Shown here piece by piece: positions 14,228 through 23,367 of a stretch of DNA of 33,725 nucleotides. The position numbers were made by a program, and so were the translations under genes. How positions within the stretch are numbered: the first letter of the stretch is position 1; the number at the start of each line of letters is the position of its first letter. Below the pieces are notes generated by a model. That model saw only the letters and a program-made list of their open reading frames with translations. It made no database searches and was not told where the DNA came from. The DNA comes from a virus: positions 1 through 33,725 of the IMG/VR virus record IMGVR_UViG_3300042691_016187, one strand, 5' to 3'.

Positions 14228-14875
14228 ATGGGACGTCCTATTAAATCAAAATATTTCGGAACACGTAAAGGCCAAGGTGTCGGCGGCGAAAGCGTTAGTT
14301 TAGTTACTATTGGAACTAATCCAGTATCTACACAAACTGTTACTGTTGTGTTCGGAGCACCTAATCTTGCAGGTGGAACACAGGCAACTGGTTCTGCTGT
14401 TAAAACAGGTAATACAGTTACTAGTGTATTAATTACTCAAGTTGGTAGTGGTTATACTGCTGCTCCTTCGGTTACATTTACAGGAACAAATATGTCTGTT
14501 ATAGGAAGCGCTACTGCTTCGTTGACTACTAGTGTTACTGATGTAATTGCATGTACTGCATACTTATCAACAGGATCAAGTGCTGTAACTTCTGATATTC
14601 AAGAACAAGTTGCTAGTAAAAAATATCGTGTAGTTAATGCACAAGGTGTAGGCGGAGTTAAATTAGTTCCAACTGATTCATTATCTGCTGGGCAAATGTA
14701 TATCGTAGCAACTGATACTAACGGTAGTACATATTACGTTAAAAAATTAACTGCTCGTCGTGCTATATTAGTACAAAAAACAGTTAACGGTTCATTTTTA
14801 TTTGATACTAACGAAGCAGCAGGTTGGAGTTTAGATGCTGCTTCAACAGGTGTAGTATTAATTGACAATAGATAA
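14228..14875 (+). CDS. beta-rich virion structural protein downstream of gp23
   Basis: This 215-aa protein has a strong AAGGAG ribosome-binding site. It starts MGRPIKSKYFG, followed by Gly/Thr/Val-rich beta-strand sequence that includes the motif VGSGYTAAPSVTFTG (about residues 77-91), seen in many phage structural proteins. The C-terminal half is also beta-rich (YYVKKLTARRAILVQKTVNG). It is monocistronic, between two strong terminators right after the capsid gene, which suggests high late expression. A capsid decoration or head-associated role is plausible but unproven. Confidence 0.75.
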   Translation: MGRPIKSKYFGTRKGQGVGGESVSLVTIGTNPVSTQTVTVVFGAPNLAGGTQATGSAVKTGNTVTSVLITQVGSGYTAAPSVTFTGTNMSVIGSATASLTTSVTDVIACTAYLSTGSSAVTSDIQEQVASKKYRVVNAQGVGGVKLVPTDSLSAGQMYIVATDTNGSTYYVKKLTARRAILVQKTVNGSFLFDTNEAAGWSLDAASTGVVLIDNR

Positions 14876-14898
14876 AATTTAATAATTTTATTTGATTC

Positions 14899-14933
14899 AA
14901 ATTAGGGGACTACGTAGTCCCCTAATTTTTTAT
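14899..14933 (+). terminator. intrinsic terminator, 15-bp perfect palindrome
   Basis: AAATTAGGGGACTAC at 14899-14913 is mirrored exactly by its reverse complement at 14914-14928, followed by T-rich sequence. This gives a very stable hairpin with a U tail that ends the 215-aa gene transcript and isolates the fibre gene block downstream. Confidence 0.93.
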
Positions 14934-14937
14934 TCTG

Positions 14938-14945
14938 GTAAATAA
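14938..14945 (+). promoter_or_regulatory. late-promoter-like box GTAAATAA, weak
   Basis: GTAAATAA lies just after the terminator and 5 nt before the ATG at 14950. The sequence GTAAATAAT recurs exactly at 25022-25030 just before another start, and AATAAATA occurs at 30752-30759 before a third. The distance to the ATG would leave almost no leader if these are promoters, so they might instead act in translation initiation. Confidence 0.3.
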
Positions 14946-14949
14946 TGGT

Positions 14950-15474
14950 ATGACTACTAATTGGGCATTACCTTCTAACATAGAACAATATTCAGAATCT
15001 GGTGCAGAAAATATTCATATTTCTTGGTTAGATTTAAATAATTTTGAAAACATAAAAATTAATAATGGTAAATCTATTAAATTAATTGATAACTTAAAAC
15101 ATATAGCACGAGATCCTAGACACGACATTACTGATAAAACATATTATTTAAAATGTACAAATTTTAATTTTACTAATGTTCCATCTATTATAAACGGTAT
15201 TGAGGTAAAATTAACTATGAATAGATCCGGTAGAGTAACTGATGATACTGTTCAATTATGTTTAAATGGAAATTTAATCGGTGACAATCAAGCATCTTTA
15301 GATTTATCTCCAATAAAAATTTACGGAGGAAATAATGATTTATGGAATACTACTTTAAGTTCGACAGACATTCAAAATGTTACATTTGGTATAATTTTAA
15401 GATTTAAAAGCCATCCAAATTGGCCACATTCTTCAAATGCATTAATTGATGCAATAGAAATAAAAGTTTCTTAA
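14950..15474 (+). CDS. beta-rich virion protein, unrecognised family
   Basis: This 174-aa protein starts with ATG after GTAAATAATGGT and has no Shine-Dalgarno. Its sequence alternates beta strands: INGIEVKLTMNRSGRV, DDTVQLCLNGNLIG, KIYGGNNDLW, FGIILRFKSHP, IDAIEIKV. The pattern resembles small beta-sandwich virion proteins of T4-like marine phages that carry an IDGIEV...DLW...FGI...IDAIEI series. It stands first in the fibre block. No enzyme motif or membrane segment is seen. A fibre-associated or capsid-surface role is inferred from context alone. Confidence 0.7.
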   Translation: MTTNWALPSNIEQYSESGAENIHISWLDLNNFENIKINNGKSIKLIDNLKHIARDPRHDITDKTYYLKCTNFNFTNVPSIINGIEVKLTMNRSGRVTDDTVQLCLNGNLIGDNQASLDLSPIKIYGGNNDLWNTTLSSTDIQNVTFGIILRFKSHPNWPHSSNALIDAIEIKVS

Positions 15475-15482
15475 AATAAATA
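15475..15482 (+). promoter_or_regulatory. late-promoter-like box AATAAATA upstream of the giant fibre gene
   Basis: AATAAATA differs from the T4 late octamer by one base. It lies 17 nt before the ATG at 15500, with a GAGG ribosome-binding site between them, so spacing is compatible with a very short leader transcript. Confidence 0.45.
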
Positions 15483-15499
15483 CATACGAGGATTTATAA

Positions 15500-18400
15500 A
15501 TGACTACCAATGTACTAAATTTACCAGGTAACTATAAAATACTAGCCGCAAACGGATTGATTTATATCGAATCCGGTTCTACGACAGAGATAAATGCAGG
15601 CGATACTATCTTACTAAATGCAGCCAATAATTTAGAAGTCGATGTCGGAAACGAAGTACTAGTTACAGCACCTACTCAAGTATTTGTAGATTCACCATTA
15701 ACAGAATTAACGGGCGATTTAGTAGTTACTCAAGACTCGTATTTAAATCGTAATACATTTGTTGGAGATTCTACAGGTGATGAAGTAGAATTTCAGGCTA
15801 GAGTAATTTCTGATTTTGTACCTAAAGATGGGGCTACTTTTGATTTAGGTATAGATAGTAACACTTGGAAAAGATTAAACACAGAAGAAATAGAAACTTT
15901 TAGCCCTTTAAACACCGGAAATCCCTACGGAAGACCCTACGATCCAGGTGATATCTACGGATCTGAAGCACAACGAAGAGAAGCATCTGTTTACGTTACT
16001 GGTGGTGTAGGTATTGAAAAAGATCTTAACGTAGGTGGTTTTATTTATGGAAGAATCGAAACTGCTGTTACGACAACTTTTATTGCAGTTACATCTACTA
16101 ATATAGACAATTATTTTTATCTAACCTTTGTATCTGCGCCAGAAAATGATAACCCGATTCTTGCCGATATTACAAGTTCAGAAGAAACTTATCCTGGATT
16201 AAGATATAATCCGTTTCTTGGTAAACTATTAACAGAAAAAATAAATGTTGTAAGCACCGAAACATCAACATCGACTAATACAGGTGCATTGGTAGTAGAC
16301 GGTGGAGTCGGCGTTGCTAAAGACGTTGTCATTGGACAAGATTTACTACCTGCTAAAAACAATAGTTCGAATATTGGCTCAACATCTAGTCAATGGGCCG
16401 AAGCATATATACAAGATTTATATGCAAAATATATTAAAACAACATCAGGCCCTCTAACTATCGCACCAACAGAACCATTAACAGAAATTTTTGGAGATAT
16501 TAGAGTAAGAGGCGCAACACCAATAGGTACGGCACCTGTTGTTACAAATACTTTATATGTAACAGTTGACGGCAATGACACTAACGATGGTAGAGCACAA
16601 GATTCTAGTCGTGCATGTCGCACGATTACAGGTGCCGTTAACAGTCCCTACTATAAAGAAGGAACACAAATTTTAGTTAGTGCAGGTTTTTATTTAGAAG
16701 ATAATCCTATTAGATTAAAACCATACACTAGTGTACGCGGTTCTGACATTAGAACAACATTTATTGAACCAATTAATAAAACACAAGATTTATTTCATTT
16801 AGATAGCGGATGCTATTTAAATTATATGACTTTCTTAAATGGTCGTAGTGGTCTATTGGAAGGGCCATATGCTCCTGAATTTAACAGAGGAGCATATGCT
16901 ACAGCATTTCCTCCATTAACAGGTTCTGATAGGATTGACTTATTCCACTCACCGTATGTTCAAAACTGTACTAATCAAAGTGGACCGTGGTTACGTGATG
17001 GAACAATGTTTGTTCCAAATCAAACAGTACAAGTACCTAGTGCAGTTGGTACAGGATCATGGCCGACAAACACAACTACTATAGTTGTAAATTTAACAAC
17101 AGGCACAATAACTCAAGGGATGTATATTAATGCCGGACAACAAAATCCGGGATTCTTTAACGCTAGAACATTATTATTAGCAAACAAACCTTTCTTACAA
17201 GAACAAGTTGTAAAATATGTTGATTTTACATTTAATTCTAGCACGTTTGTTTACGATTCTGTAAAATGTTCTAGAGATATTGGATTAATTGTAGATTCTA
17301 TTGCTACTGATCTAGTATATGACAGCGAAAGCGAAAGTATATTTTCAGGATTACAATATTGGAGACAAAGTGGTTATGTAGATGCAATAGAAGATCAAAT
17401 AACAACTACATCAAATGCCATCTCATATGTTAAAACACAAGCAGTAGCAGCAGTTACTCCAGTTTCAGCACTATTGGCTGCATCGGTATCTTCAAATTTT
17501 GATTTAATTACTACAATATTAAATACGTCGACAGTTACGCTATCAAACGGAACATTTGCAGAATGGATTACTGATTTAGTTGCTGCAAATCCTAACGGTG
17601 CTCCGTCAACAAACCCGACTACAATTTCTGCATATGATGCATTATTAGCAGCAAAATCAACTATTCAAACAGATACTATAAATTATATAACTAGTTCTAC
17701 AGGTCTTAATTTTACAAATTTTGATACATCAACATGTTTTAGAGACGTTGGTTATATTATAGATAGTATTGCGTTCGACTTATTACACGGCGGCAAAAAA
17801 CAAAGTATTAAGTCAGGTGTATATTACTTTGGATACACTTCTACTGCTACAGAAATTCCGAATGAAGTACCACAAACTGTACAGGCATATAATTTTATTA
17901 AATCTTTAGTACCAAATGTTGTACTAGGAAAACCAATTTTAAATGTGTACCAAACAGGAACAGTGCAAGTAACTGCATTAAATTCTGCTACAACATACGA
18001 AGTAGAAATAATTGAAGACAAAATAGAAATTATAACTGATATTATTCGAAACGGGCCTAGCAAGGCACCTTCTAGAATACCAATGAATCTTGATAGAAGT
18101 GGTGTTCAAGGAGTTCTGAACGCATATGATTTATTAGTTGCTAATAAAAACTTTATTATAAATGAAACAATTGCGTTTATTAATTCAACTATTGCATCAC
18201 CATTTGTTTATTCTAGAGAAAAATGTTTTAGAGATGTTGGTATACTAGTAGAAAATATTTCTTATGATGCTGCATTTGGAGGAAATCAAAAAGCAGTTGA
18301 GAGTGGTTTAGCATACTACGATGGTGTAATAAGTCGAATCGCAGGACAAGAAACACAAACAATTGCTGCTATCGATTACTTGAATAGTCTTGCACAAAAT

Positions 18401-21400
18401 GTAATAACAAATACAACATGTACTGATTTATTCTTTGACGGCATAGTAACAACAGCCACATATAATCAAGTTATAAATTTAGCATTAACTGGTGGTGAAA
18501 TTTCTGCCGATTCTATAGATAACTTATTTGATACTATAACTGACATTATCGAAAAAGGACCAGAATCAGCCCCTCAGATATACACAAGTACCGGACCTGA
18601 TGCTGCATTTGTTTCTGCTGAAACATTAATGCAAGCAAACAGAACATTTATACAACAAGATACAATTAATTATATTAATAATATTGTATATGCTGGTGCA
18701 CTGCCATATAGCGAAATTAAATGCAGAAGAGACACTGGGTTAATTATTGATAGTATACTCTCTGATTTAAAATTTCCTACTGCACAATATAGTCAATCTA
18801 CGTTTGCAGGACTACAATATTGGAGTCAAGGAAATTATGTCGGTGATATAGAAGATCAATTAAATCCAACAATAAGTGCAATTACATACTTAAAAGAAAC
18901 TGCATCTAAGATTCTTAGAAATATAACTCCTGCCGACGATCTAGTTCCAAGATATTATAGTGGAGTCATAACTCAAAACACTAGTTTAGAGGCAGCCACT
19001 ACTAACGAAGTTAATATATCTAACAATTTATTTGATATAATTATTGAAATTGTAAATGGAAATAAAACTGGGTGGACCGATAGAATAGTTTCTAATGGTA
19101 ATGCAACTAATTTAACTAGCATTTATAATGCATACAACTTATTACAAGAAAACAAAGAATATCTTGCATATGAAATTACAGCATATGTAGATGCTACAAA
19201 TTTTGGATTAGTATACGACGCTGGAAAATGCAGAAGAGACGTAGGTTATATGATCGATGCAATATGCTACGATATGATTTACGGTGGAAATCGTCAAAGT
19301 GTACAAAATGGATTATATTACTTTGGATTTACAAGCGGAACTTTAAATATTCATGGAGGCCAAAACACAGCAACTATTGCAGCATTTAATCATTTGGCTA
19401 CTATAACTAATTTAATAATTCAAGGGCAACCAGTACCTGCTAAACAAACTAATAAATCTCAAATTTATAGTGTATATACAGCAACTGCCGCAGAAGGATT
19501 ATTGTTATCTAAAGCAATTTCTACAATTACAAATATTATCCAAAATGGTGTAGGAGTTGCTGCACTTCCTACTGCAATAGCATTTACTGCAACAACATCA
19601 ACAAACATTATAAATGCATATGATCTTGTAAATTTAAATAAAGAATTTATTATTGAAGAAGTTATAGCATATATCGATCAAACATTTAATGCAGATAGAT
19701 TTAACTATAACGAAGAAAAATGCTATAGAGATGTTGGATTAATTGTTGATGCAGTTAGTCAAGACATTTTATTAGGTGGTAATCAAAAATCTATCGAAGC
19801 AGGTGTGGCTTATTGGAGCGGCGGCTATAATGTTATTACAGGTCAAGAAACAACTACTACTTTAGCAATTAACCACGCTAAAGATATAGCATTACAAATT
19901 ATAGCAAATACTCCAGTGACACCACAATCTGGAACTGTTATTACACAAATTATTAATCCTTACTTCCAATATGGCGGTGATTATATGCCGCAACAAGCCG
20001 TTGCAAGAAACTTTAATATAATTACTTCTATTATAGAGAAAGGTCCGTTATATGCTCCCCCGGTATATGCAGGAGGAGGGTTATTTGCATTAACTGGATT
20101 AAATGGATCAGACGTAAAAATTAGTCCTCAAGTTACATCAGTAACAACTGCATCATATGATGAAACACTATGCAGAAGAGATGGTAATTATATTTTAACA
20201 GGCGTTTACTACGATACTGGATTAGGTACTAACTATAATGGAATTACTTCCGGTAATGCGTATAGAAGAGGAACAGCATCGTCACAATCTGTTATTAATA
20301 ATGAACTACCACAAACTATTGCTGCTATCAACTATTTAAAAACAAGCACAGAATTATTGTTTATATCAAACGATATTGCTGTAACTCGTTCGAATACTAG
20401 TTTTGATGATTTAATATATGTATTAAAAGGATATAATCCTCCCGATATAACATTTACTAATCCATCTACTGCAAGTACAGCAACAATTGCTGCAAAAGAT
20501 CAATTAGTTAAGAATAAAGAATTTATACAAGGTGAAACTGTTGCTTGGATCAAATATCAAATTGATAATAATATAGGTCCGTTTACTAATTTTGATTATG
20601 ATTGGCAACTTTGTTATAGAGATGTAGGATATATTGTAGACGCATTGTGCTACGATATTCTATATAGCGGTAATAGTGCTTCTAAAATGTGCGCTCAAGC
20701 GTATTTTACACAATCCGGCCAAAGTGTAATTTACGGTGAAACATCTCAGTCTGTTTTAGCGTTCCAACATATGTCAACTGTGTCGCAAAAAGTAATTACA
20801 GGTGTACCGGTAGTTGCTACAACAGGTACGTTTGGATCACAATCAATGATTGGTAATTTTGCAACTACAGTACAATCAACAACGTTAAGTAATCTAGTTT
20901 CAATAATAACAAATGCTATATCTGCAGGATCATTGTCAGGATTACCTGCTACAGTGAATCCATCGATTAGTTGGGCGCCTGATGATGTAGAAACTGTTGT
21001 AAACACACTACTAACATCAACAGCAACAATGATTAACAATATGATTGATATTGTTAACTCATTATATACTGGCACGTATGTTGTAGGTCTAAACACATCT
21101 ACTATAGGATTTGGTGTAAACTCTACACTATATTTTGGTAATACATTAATATTTCCGTTAAGAGATTACGAAGTTGAAGAGTTAAGTTTAGAACTTACTG
21201 GAAGTACATCAACATGGAATCAAAGAAAAGTAGATCCAGTTGGATCTATGGGCGGTAGTCTTGTTGACGGATCTGTAATTAGCGATAGAAGCCCTATACA
21301 GTCTTTCGTTTATGATGCGTTTACTCAAGTTAATCAAGGCGGAAGAGGAGTCCACATTAAAAATGATGGATATGCACAGTTAGTTTCTGTGTTTACAATT

Positions 21401-22957
21401 TTCTGCTCTATTGGTGTTGAAGTAGAAAGCGGCGGCATTGCTTCTATTGTTAACAGTAATGCAAACTTTGGTAATATTTGTTTACAGGCTAGGGGATACG
21501 GTGACCGTAAATTTAGTGGAACTATATACAATCCTCCATTCAAAGCATACCCGGATAATCCAACATTTAACCAATATTTCCCGAATGGATACTGGCCAAA
21601 TGGCGGAAGAGTACGTGTATTTTTACCAGATTTAGATGATAGACCTCATATATCATTAGTAATGGAAGTTGTTCCACCAGATACAGTAATAGGTATTAAC
21701 GGTCTTCCAACACCACAAAGAAATGAACAAGGTTTTCCTGGATTCTTAAACGCAAATCCAACATTAGCAACTTTGACTACAGGGTCAATTACTATTAATG
21801 GTATTAACACAGAAGGTATTGCTGTAGGAAACTACGTTTATATTAGAGATCAATTTGGTAAAACAACCGGAAGCAATTTTGTACAATATGCCGATACTGG
21901 AACTATTGTAACAGACATAGGGTATCAAAGTATTACACTTAATAAAGCATTGACTAATGGCGGTGGCGAAATAGGAAATGATAGATTCTTTGATTTATAT
22001 TTCTGCGGAAACGCTTACTATACTGTGTTAAGTAGTGAAGTAGGAGCAAATCCGTTACCTGTCGGGGTTAATGTATTGTCTGTAGCAGCAGGATTACCTG
22101 CAGATCAGGTAGCAGCGCATGTACAATCATTACAACATTTAAATACTATAACAAATTCAATTATTAATAATTTAGAAATAGTTCCTACAGCAGGTAATAC
22201 ATTAACTCAAATTACAAATAATTTAATTTTAGACGGAGGATTAGCAACTACGTTTATAGATTTGAGATTTAACGATTTAATTAATATTGTAAACGCTCCT
22301 AATTTAACTTCAGCAGAAGCAGTTGTTCCTATGAAATTAAGAACAATTTCAGGTCCTACTGTTCAAGGAGCAGGTGGTGCAATTTCTTTAATTGAATCTA
22401 ATTTAGATTTCATGACCGAAGAAGTATCAAAATATGTTGAAGTAAATAATCCAGGACTACCATTTAATAAATCAAAATGTAAACGAGATGTAAAAATTAT
22501 TTTACAAAGATTAATTTATGATATTGAATCTGGTGGAAAATATAATTCTGTAATGAGTGGATTAAGTTATTGGCAACGTGATGGAACTCATCATATAGTT
22601 CAATTAGGTGAAAACGTAAGAAGAACAGATTTGTTCCCAGATGGTGCTACAGTTAATTTCTATCAACGTAGTTACATAAGTGCATCAGGATATGTATTTG
22701 AATATGTTGGTGCAGGAATTGATTACGGTGCATTACCACAACGTGGTGTTGCAGACCCAGTTCAAAGTAAAGAAGTAGTTATGCTTGATAGTGGTAAAGT
22801 ATTCTTTACAAGTACAGATCAGAACGGTGACTTTAGAATTGGCCCAGGACTAGTTATTAGCCAAGCAACCGGTGTATTAAGCGGACGAACATTTACTAAA
22901 TCGTTGTTTGCAAATATGACACCATTCATTCTAGCAATTGAAAGCGGCGGAGGTTAA
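15500..22957 (+). CDS. giant virion structural / tail-fibre-like protein with CxRD repeat array
   Basis: This 2485-aa protein has GAGG before its ATG. Residues 1-150 resemble T4 fibre starts (GDLVV..., then an ATFDLGIDSNTWKRL turn). Two fibre modules follow (YVTGGVGIEKDLNVGGFIYG, and TGALVVDGGVGVAKDVVIG). From about residue 356 comes a beta-helix-like part (VDGNDTNDGRAQDSSRACRT ... IRLKPYTSVRGSD). Residues about 550-1800 hold eight repeats of about 147-169 aa, each marked by [KTL]CxRD; a ninth copy is near residue 2327. Residues about 1935-2010 (SFVYDAFTQVNQGGRGVHIK ...) look like the rest of the beta-helix. The end (FFTSTDQNGDFRIGPGL ... FILAIE) matches the C-termini of large virion proteins of T4-like cyanophages. 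It is probably a long tail- or baseplate-attached fibre contacting host glycans. Enzymatic activity is not evident. Confidence 0.85.
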   Translation: MTTNVLNLPGNYKILAANGLIYIESGSTTEINAGDTILLNAANNLEVDVGNEVLVTAPTQVFVDSPLTELTGDLVVTQDSYLNRNTFVGDSTGDEVEFQARVISDFVPKDGATFDLGIDSNTWKRLNTEEIETFSPLNTGNPYGRPYDPGDIYGSEAQRREASVYVTGGVGIEKDLNVGGFIYGRIETAVTTTFIAVTSTNIDNYFYLTFVSAPENDNPILADITSSEETYPGLRYNPFLGKLLTEKINVVSTETSTSTNTGALVVDGGVGVAKDVVIGQDLLPAKNNSSNIGSTSSQWAEAYIQDLYAKYIKTTSGPLTIAPTEPLTEIFGDIRVRGATPIGTAPVVTNTLYVTVDGNDTNDGRAQDSSRACRTITGAVNSPYYKEGTQILVSAGFYLEDNPIRLKPYTSVRGSDIRTTFIEPINKTQDLFHLDSGCYLNYMTFLNGRSGLLEGPYAPEFNRGAYATAFPPLTGSDRIDLFHSPYVQNCTNQSGPWLRDGTMFVPNQTVQVPSAVGTGSWPTNTTTIVVNLTTGTITQGMYINAGQQNPGFFNARTLLLANKPFLQEQVVKYVDFTFNSSTFVYDSVKCSRDIGLIVDSIATDLVYDSESESIFSGLQYWRQSGYVDAIEDQITTTSNAISYVKTQAVAAVTPVSALLAASVSSNFDLITTILNTSTVTLSNGTFAEWITDLVAANPNGAPSTNPTTISAYDALLAAKSTIQTDTINYITSSTGLNFTNFDTSTCFRDVGYIIDSIAFDLLHGGKKQSIKSGVYYFGYTSTATEIPNEVPQTVQAYNFIKSLVPNVVLGKPILNVYQTGTVQVTALNSATTYEVEIIEDKIEIITDIIRNGPSKAPSRIPMNLDRSGVQGVLNAYDLLVANKNFIINETIAFINSTIASPFVYSREKCFRDVGILVENISYDAAFGGNQKAVESGLAYYDGVISRIAGQETQTIAAIDYLNSLAQNVITNTTCTDLFFDGIVTTATYNQVINLALTGGEISADSIDNLFDTITDIIEKGPESAPQIYTSTGPDAAFVSAETLMQANRTFIQQDTINYINNIVYAGALPYSEIKCRRDTGLIIDSILSDLKFPTAQYSQSTFAGLQYWSQGNYVGDIEDQLNPTISAITYLKETASKILRNITPADDLVPRYYSGVITQNTSLEAATTNEVNISNNLFDIIIEIVNGNKTGWTDRIVSNGNATNLTSIYNAYNLLQENKEYLAYEITAYVDATNFGLVYDAGKCRRDVGYMIDAICYDMIYGGNRQSVQNGLYYFGFTSGTLNIHGGQNTATIAAFNHLATITNLIIQGQPVPAKQTNKSQIYSVYTATAAEGLLLSKAISTITNIIQNGVGVAALPTAIAFTATTSTNIINAYDLVNLNKEFIIEEVIAYIDQTFNADRFNYNEEKCYRDVGLIVDAVSQDILLGGNQKSIEAGVAYWSGGYNVITGQETTTTLAINHAKDIALQIIANTPVTPQSGTVITQIINPYFQYGGDYMPQQAVARNFNIITSIIEKGPLYAPPVYAGGGLFALTGLNGSDVKISPQVTSVTTASYDETLCRRDGNYILTGVYYDTGLGTNYNGITSGNAYRRGTASSQSVINNELPQTIAAINYLKTSTELLFISNDIAVTRSNTSFDDLIYVLKGYNPPDITFTNPSTASTATIAAKDQLVKNKEFIQGETVAWIKYQIDNNIGPFTNFDYDWQLCYRDVGYIVDALCYDILYSGNSASKMCAQAYFTQSGQSVIYGETSQSVLAFQHMSTVSQKVITGVPVVATTGTFGSQSMIGNFATTVQSTTLSNLVSIITNAISAGSLSGLPATVNPSISWAPDDVETVVNTLLTSTATMINNMIDIVNSLYTGTYVVGLNTSTIGFGVNSTLYFGNTLIFPLRDYEVEELSLELTGSTSTWNQRKVDPVGSMGGSLVDGSVISDRSPIQSFVYDAFTQVNQGGRGVHIKNDGYAQLVSVFTIFCSIGVEVESGGIASIVNSNANFGNICLQARGYGDRKFSGTIYNPPFKAYPDNPTFNQYFPNGYWPNGGRVRVFLPDLDDRPHISLVMEVVPPDTVIGINGLPTPQRNEQGFPGFLNANPTLATLTTGSITINGINTEGIAVGNYVYIRDQFGKTTGSNFVQYADTGTIVTDIGYQSITLNKALTNGGGEIGNDRFFDLYFCGNAYYTVLSSEVGANPLPVGVNVLSVAAGLPADQVAAHVQSLQHLNTITNSIINNLEIVPTAGNTLTQITNNLILDGGLATTFIDLRFNDLINIVNAPNLTSAEAVVPMKLRTISGPTVQGAGGAISLIESNLDFMTEEVSKYVEVNNPGLPFNKSKCKRDVKIILQRLIYDIESGGKYNSVMSGLSYWQRDGTHHIVQLGENVRRTDLFPDGATVNFYQRSYISASGYVFEYVGAGIDYGALPQRGVADPVQSKEVVMLDSGKVFFTSTDQNGDFRIGPGLVISQATGVLSGRTFTKSLFANMTPFILAIESGGG
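17267..22480 (+). repeat. array of about 160-aa CxRD protein repeats
   Basis: The Cys codons of successive CxRD motifs start at 17267, 17735, 18224, 18722, 19229, 19721, 20171, 20612 and 22478. The first eight are 441-507 bp apart. A typical unit is A-x-x-L-x-x-N-K-x-F-I (helix), about 20 aa, then KCxRDVGxIVDxI, GGNxQS, GxxY, QTxAAI and a variable stretch often containing NGP or KGP. Copy 7 (LCRRDGNYILTG) is degenerate. The unit is conserved at protein level, and its DNA has diverged. Confidence 0.85.
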
Positions 22958-22969
22958 AAAGGATATATT

Positions 22970-23353
22970 ATGGCATTAATACCATTAAACACATTTAAAA
23001 CAAAAACATATTTACTAAACAATATTTCTACACAAACTGTTTATACAGCACCAGTAGGAGTAACATCAATTGTACTTATGGCACAAATATCTAACTTAAG
23101 TACAGTTACACAATATGTAAATGTTGCTCATCATAGAAATTTACCAATTTTAGCAGATGCACAAGGATTCGGTGCACAAGCACCTGACACGGATTCGTAT
23201 TTGGTGCGAGATTTTCCTATACCGGAAAACGATGCTGCAACAGTATTATCAGGTAAACTAATTATAGAAACATTAGATAGCCTTCGTGCATCATCATTAA
23301 CTAGCGGAACTTGTCAACTAATATTAAGTATATTAGAAACTGCAAACGACTAA
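22970..23353 (+). CDS. small conserved virion protein, fibre-associated
   Basis: This 127-aa protein starts 12 nt after the giant gene, with AAAGGA before its ATG. It reads MALIPLNTFKTKTYLL, then VYTAPVGVTSIVLMAQISNL, then DFPIPENDAATVLSGKLIIE, a pattern shared with small structural proteins encoded beside large fibre genes in T4-like marine phages. It is predicted to be a compact beta fold. Position and family suggest a connector or capping subunit of the fibre, but no direct functional evidence is visible. Confidence 0.78.
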   Translation: MALIPLNTFKTKTYLLNNISTQTVYTAPVGVTSIVLMAQISNLSTVTQYVNVAHHRNLPILADAQGFGAQAPDTDSYLVRDFPIPENDAATVLSGKLIIETLDSLRASSLTSGTCQLILSILETAND

Positions 23354-23367
23354 AATAGAGAAATATT

